A DNA stretch of 8,726 nt from Deltaproteobacteria bacterium. Its GTDB lineage: Bacteria; Myxococcota_A; Polyangia; Haliangiales; Haliangiaceae. Location: assembly GCA_013696695.1 (NCBI GenBank), contig JACCYD010000757.1, positions 1-8,726 on the forward strand. Direction: 5' to 3'. This document shows positions 6,453 through 8,726 of the stretch, one piece after another. A program made the translations under genes and the position numbers. The notes beneath the pieces were generated by a model. That model made no database searches. It worked only from the letters and a program-made list of their open reading frames with translations, and had not been told where the DNA came from. Numbering within the stretch: the first letter of the stretch is position 1; each line of letters begins with the position of its first letter.

Positions 6453-6477
6453 GACGCGGTGATATCCCGGTCGGAGG
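6448..6477. repeat. 8-bp perfect inverted repeat upstream of the SCP2 gene (operator or SD-sequestering hairpin)
   Basis: CCTCCGAC at 6448-6455 is the exact reverse complement of GTCGGAGG at 6470-6477, with 14 bases between. It lies in the 70-base gap between lipoprotein and SCP2 genes, overlaps the candidate -10 element, and one arm contains the GGAGG ribosome site. It could be a repressor operator or, in a transcript reading through from upstream, a hairpin that masks the Shine-Dalgarno. There is no following U-run, so a terminator is unlikely. Confidence 0.5.
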
Positions 6478-6488
6478 TTTGCGGTCAA
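6459..6488 (-). promoter_or_regulatory. Candidate sigma70-type promoter for the SCP2/racemase pair
   Basis: On the minus strand, TTGACC (6488-6483; five of six matches to TTGACA) is followed after 18 bases by TATCAC (6464-6459; four of six matches to TATAAT). Initiation about seven bases downstream would leave a leader of under 20 bases holding the GGAGG site. This is a consensus match by eye in the only gap of 70 bases; expression evidence is lacking. Confidence 0.4.
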
Positions 6489-6508
6489 CGCTGACTGTTG
6501 TTTTCTAG

Positions 6509-7471
6509 TTACGGCGCGTCGGGCATGTCGGCCTCGGCAAACGCACAGTTGGTCTCGCTACCTTCGGCCGCTCCGAACACTCCCGAGTTGTCACCCGCGA
6601 GCACCGCGAAGAACGACCGCTTGAACTGACCGTCCCAGCACTCCGACGCGAGCACGCCGGCCGGGTTCTCCGTGTTGCCGCCCTTGAGCGCGACGTCCGC
6701 ACGACCCTCACCACTCGCGATCCAACGCGAGCGGATCAGGGCCTGCTCGAGCTCCGCGCCACCGCCCATGTCGCCTTCGATCCCGAACACCATGTCGCCG
6801 CTGCCATCCGCACCCTCCTGGTAGGCGTAGTCGGCCTGAACCGGCGCGCCGAGATCGTCGGTCGTCATGATGTGGAGTGCGAGCGCGCGCTCCGCGAGGT
6901 CGTACGTAACGGAAACCTGACCACGCGCTTCCGGGTCGGCGTCGATCGGGTTGACGCGCTTGCCGGCATCGAAGTCGATCAAGAAGTTTCCGTTGCCGAG
7001 GTTCTCTCCGGGGCTCGCATCGGAGACGCCGCTGATGATGGCCTCGAACTCAGCGTTGGCGTCGAGCTTCGACTTACCCGACAGCGTCCACGCGTACGTC
7101 TCGTCACCGTTGTCGACGACGTCGAGCTTGTACTCGGCCGGATCGAGCGCGTCCGAGAACGGGCCCCACGTGTACTGGTTGCCGGCGACCGTCGTCACCG
7201 GGAACTGCACGATGGTGTGGATGAGCACCAGCACCCATGCCGAGCCGCCGTTGAACGTCGCCGTGATGCCACGCGTGGTCACGTAGAACTCGGCGAGCTG
7301 ACCGATCGTGCGGTCCTGGCCGCCGGGCAACTTGATCGAGACCTGCTCGGACGTCGGGATCGCCTTCTGGATCGCCGTCGACGGTTGCTCCTGCGGGATG
7401 CAGGCGGTGAGCGAGAGGGTAGCGGCCGCGACGAGGAACTTCTTGGTGATGTTCATGCCTGAACGCTTCAT
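6509..7471 (-). CDS. Hypothetical secreted lipoprotein
   Basis: A 320-residue protein with a clear lipoprotein signal: a basic n-region with KK, hydrophobic FLVAAATLSL, and lipobox LTAC with Cys24 as the lipidated residue. Three in-frame starts exist: GTG 7474, ATG 7471 and ATG 7456. The last gives the most compact signal peptide (Cys at 19), but none has a convincing Shine-Dalgarno, so the start is uncertain by a few residues. The mature part is acidic and looks rich in beta strands, with many Asp/Gly turns (for example VVDNGDET, GADGSGDM). Near the C-terminus are two cysteines, in ASECWDGQF and ETNCAFAEAD, which could form a disulfide. I do not recognise a family. The C-terminal block resembles conserved regions of myxobacterial hypothetical lipoproteins only in style. 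It probably sits in the cell envelope. It is separated from the upstream propeller gene by 39 bases, so the two may be co-transcribed. Confidence 0.75.
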   Translation of the reverse strand: MKRSGMNITKKFLVAAATLSLTACIPQEQPSTAIQKAIPTSEQVSIKLPGGQDRTIGQLAEFYVTTRGITATFNGGSAWVLVLIHTIVQFPVTTVAGNQYTWGPFSDALDPAEYKLDVVDNGDETYAWTLSGKSKLDANAEFEAIISGVSDASPGENLGNGNFLIDFDAGKRVNPIDADPEARGQVSVTYDLAERALALHIMTTDDLGAPVQADYAYQEGADGSGDMVFGIEGDMGGGAELEQALIRSRWIASGEGRADVALKGGNTENPAGVLASECWDGQFKRSFFAVLAGDNSGVFGAAEGSETNCAFAEADMPDAP

Positions 7472-7510
7472 CACACTTCGTGCCGACGCTCGATCTGCGT
7501 TGTCAGCTAC

Positions 7511-8726
7511 TTACGGTGTCGGATTTTTCGACGATGCCCGAGCTGCACCTGGAGTCGTAGGAGGTGCCGACAACTCGGGCAGGACGGTGATGGTGTCGCC
7601 GTCGTGGAACACCACGACCGCATCTGCGTCCTCCGAGATGGCGACGCCGATCGGGTTCGCACGCTGGATCTCCGGCAGCGGGTACACCCACATCAGCACG
7701 GCGTTCGCGGCGTAGCCGACGATCAGGTCGCGCCGCAGCGAGTTGTCCAGGCGGATCGCGAGGGCGGCGTCCCCCACGCTCGACACCGCGCTGGCGAGCA
7801 CGTCGATCCCGGGCGTCGGCTTGGCCACCGCCGCACGTAGCGAGCCGGTGGCGTCGATGTCGATCAGGTCGATCTCGGAAGACGAGCGGGCCAACGAAGA
7901 CGAGCGGGCCAACGAAGACGAGCGGGCCACCGATGACGAGCGGGCCATCGAGGACCGCGTGCTGGCATTCGCGATCCGGATCATCGGGCCCATCTCCGGC
8001 AGCCACACCGCACCGATCAGCGCGGTGTACGGATCTTCGGTCGTCCACGCCACCTGCTTGGTGCCGCCCTTGTAGCCGACGATCTTTTGATCGACCTGGG
8101 CGATGTCCCAGCGCTTGCCTTTGTATTCCACCACCACCGGCGGCGGCGTGGGGGCGACCGGCTTCGCGACGCCGGTGGCGAGATCGATCGCGAGCGCGGC
8201 GTCGCCACGCTTCCAGTGGATCGTGTGCTCGTCGACCCGCCACGTCCGCTGCGGACCGCGCTCTGCGACGAACGCTTCGATCGCCTTCGGCTTGCCACGG
8301 ATCGCGACGTACAACCGATCGACGCCGGTCGGCGTGACGATGCGCAGGCAGCCGATCAATTGCTCGGTCGCCGCGACGGGTGGCGGATTCGCGCAATCGC
8401 CGATCAGCATCAGCTCGTTCGCATCGAGCACCAGCGGCGGGGCCACCTGCGTGCCCGCGGGCTTGGTCCATGCGATCACGCCGCGCTTCCAGTCGACGGC
8501 GACAAAGCCGAACTGCGATGACGCGACGACGGCGATGTCACCCGTGATCACCGGGCCGGCGAGCGCGAACCGCGGCATATCCGGCTTCGTCGGCAACGGA
8601 ATCACGCGCTCCGGCAAGACGCGCGTGTAGCCCTCGAGCTCGGGCCACGGTTTCGCGACATCCGTCGTCGTGATCGCGGCATCCGCCACCACCAGCGGCT
8701 CGGGCATCGGATCGTCGACCTTCTTC
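7511..8726 (-). CDS. PQQ-like beta-propeller protein, 5' end outside the window (partial)
   Basis: An ATG at 8707 would give 398 residues, but the frame stays open to the window edge and reads KKVDDP just before that Met, with no well-placed Shine-Dalgarno. The gene most likely begins further upstream, perhaps with a signal peptide. Blades are suggested by repeated strand patterns such as DIAVVASSQFGFVAVDWKRG, AALAIDLATGVAKPV, DLIVGYAANAVLMWVYP and ADAVVVFHDGDTITVLP, resembling PQQ-type or WD-like propellers in which a value is displayed and then compared. No catalytic residues are visible; such proteins commonly act as envelope scaffolds or binding proteins. A six-residue repeat of the ARSSSL type (about residues 252-276 counted from Met 8707) is inserted between blades and is encoded by an 18-bp tandem repeat. 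The last 15 or so residues are Pro/Ala/Ser-rich. Function unknown. Confidence 0.7.
   Translation of the reverse strand, partial: KKVDDPMPEPLVVADAAITTTDVAKPWPELEGYTRVLPERVIPLPTKPDMPRFALAGPVITGDIAVVASSQFGFVAVDWKRGVIAWTKPAGTQVAPPLVLDANELMLIGDCANPPPVAATEQLIGCLRIVTPTGVDRLYVAIRGKPKAIEAFVAERGPQRTWRVDEHTIHWKRGDAALAIDLATGVAKPVAPTPPPVVVEYKGKRWDIAQVDQKIVGYKGGTKQVAWTTEDPYTALIGAVWLPEMGPMIRIANASTRSSMARSSSVARSSSLARSSSLARSSSEIDLIDIDATGSLRAAVAKPTPGIDVLASAVSSVGDAALAIRLDNSLRRDLIVGYAANAVLMWVYPLPEIQRANPIGVAISEDADAVVVFHDGDTITVLPELSAPPTTPGAARASSKNPTP
7881..7952. repeat. Tandem repeat, four copies of an 18-bp unit, inside the propeller gene
   Basis: The unit gacgagcgggccaacgaa occurs at 7881-7898 and 7899-7916 as identical copies, then at 7917-7934 and 7935-7952 with changes only in the last five bases. 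Unit length is a multiple of three, so copy-number change keeps the frame. On the minus strand it encodes ARSSS followed by Leu, Val or Met, a polar, Ser-rich loop. The identity of two copies suggests recent slippage or expansion. Confidence 0.9.

Noticed and set aside
7511..7550. Terminator after the propeller gene from the T-run near 7524
   Set aside because: The T-run is inside the coding region and the flanking GTCG/CGAC stem is only four bases long.
7881..7952. CRISPR array
   Set aside because: The 18-bp units are directly adjacent with no spacers and keep a reading frame, so it is a coding tandem repeat.

Overview
The window is GC-rich coding DNA (strong G/C preference at third codon positions, several GTG starts, four-base GTGA start/stop overlaps). 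This, with two-component/chemotaxis parts, PilB/GspE-type ATPases and lineage-specific lipoproteins, suggests a predatory or gliding-type deltaproteobacterium (Myxococcota-like). The taxonomic call is inference from style and gene content; there is no rRNA or marker gene in the window.

Left half, plus strand (1-4921): one tightly packed transcription unit. After the last codons of an unidentified upstream gene come (i) a membrane-anchored CheA-like hybrid of sensor, HAMP, PAS-like, Hpt and HATPase domains; (ii) a single-domain CheY-like receiver; (iii) a 100-residue double zinc ribbon protein whose C-terminus carries a short peptide resembling the CheY-binding N-terminus of FliM; (iv) a PilB/GspE-type secretion or pilus assembly ATPase; and (v) a CheX-like CheY phosphatase. 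Genes ii/iii and iii/iv overlap by GTGA, and iv/v overlap by 17 bases with a good Shine-Dalgarno inside iv. The set reads as a complete signalling circuit (kinase, receiver, possible effector/adaptor, motor ATPase, phosphatase) with no CheW or methyl-accepting receptor, and it is the most interesting object here.

Right half, minus strand (8726-4922): a PQQ-like beta-propeller protein that runs off the window edge and carries an 18-bp tandem repeat; a hypothetical lipoprotein; then, after a 70-base gap holding a candidate promoter and an inverted repeat that includes a strong Shine-Dalgarno, an SCP2-domain protein and an alpha-methylacyl-CoA racemase-like family III CoA-transferase. The last two overlap by GTGA and are probably a lipid/acyl-CoA pair. 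The two halves converge with no gap: the stop codons of the CheX-like gene and the racemase-like gene abut as TGA|TCA. There is no gene-free stretch longer than 70 bases; the 39 bases between the propeller and lipoprotein genes (7472-7510) show no promoter or terminator that I can support. I see no tRNA, rRNA, CRISPR or mobile element.
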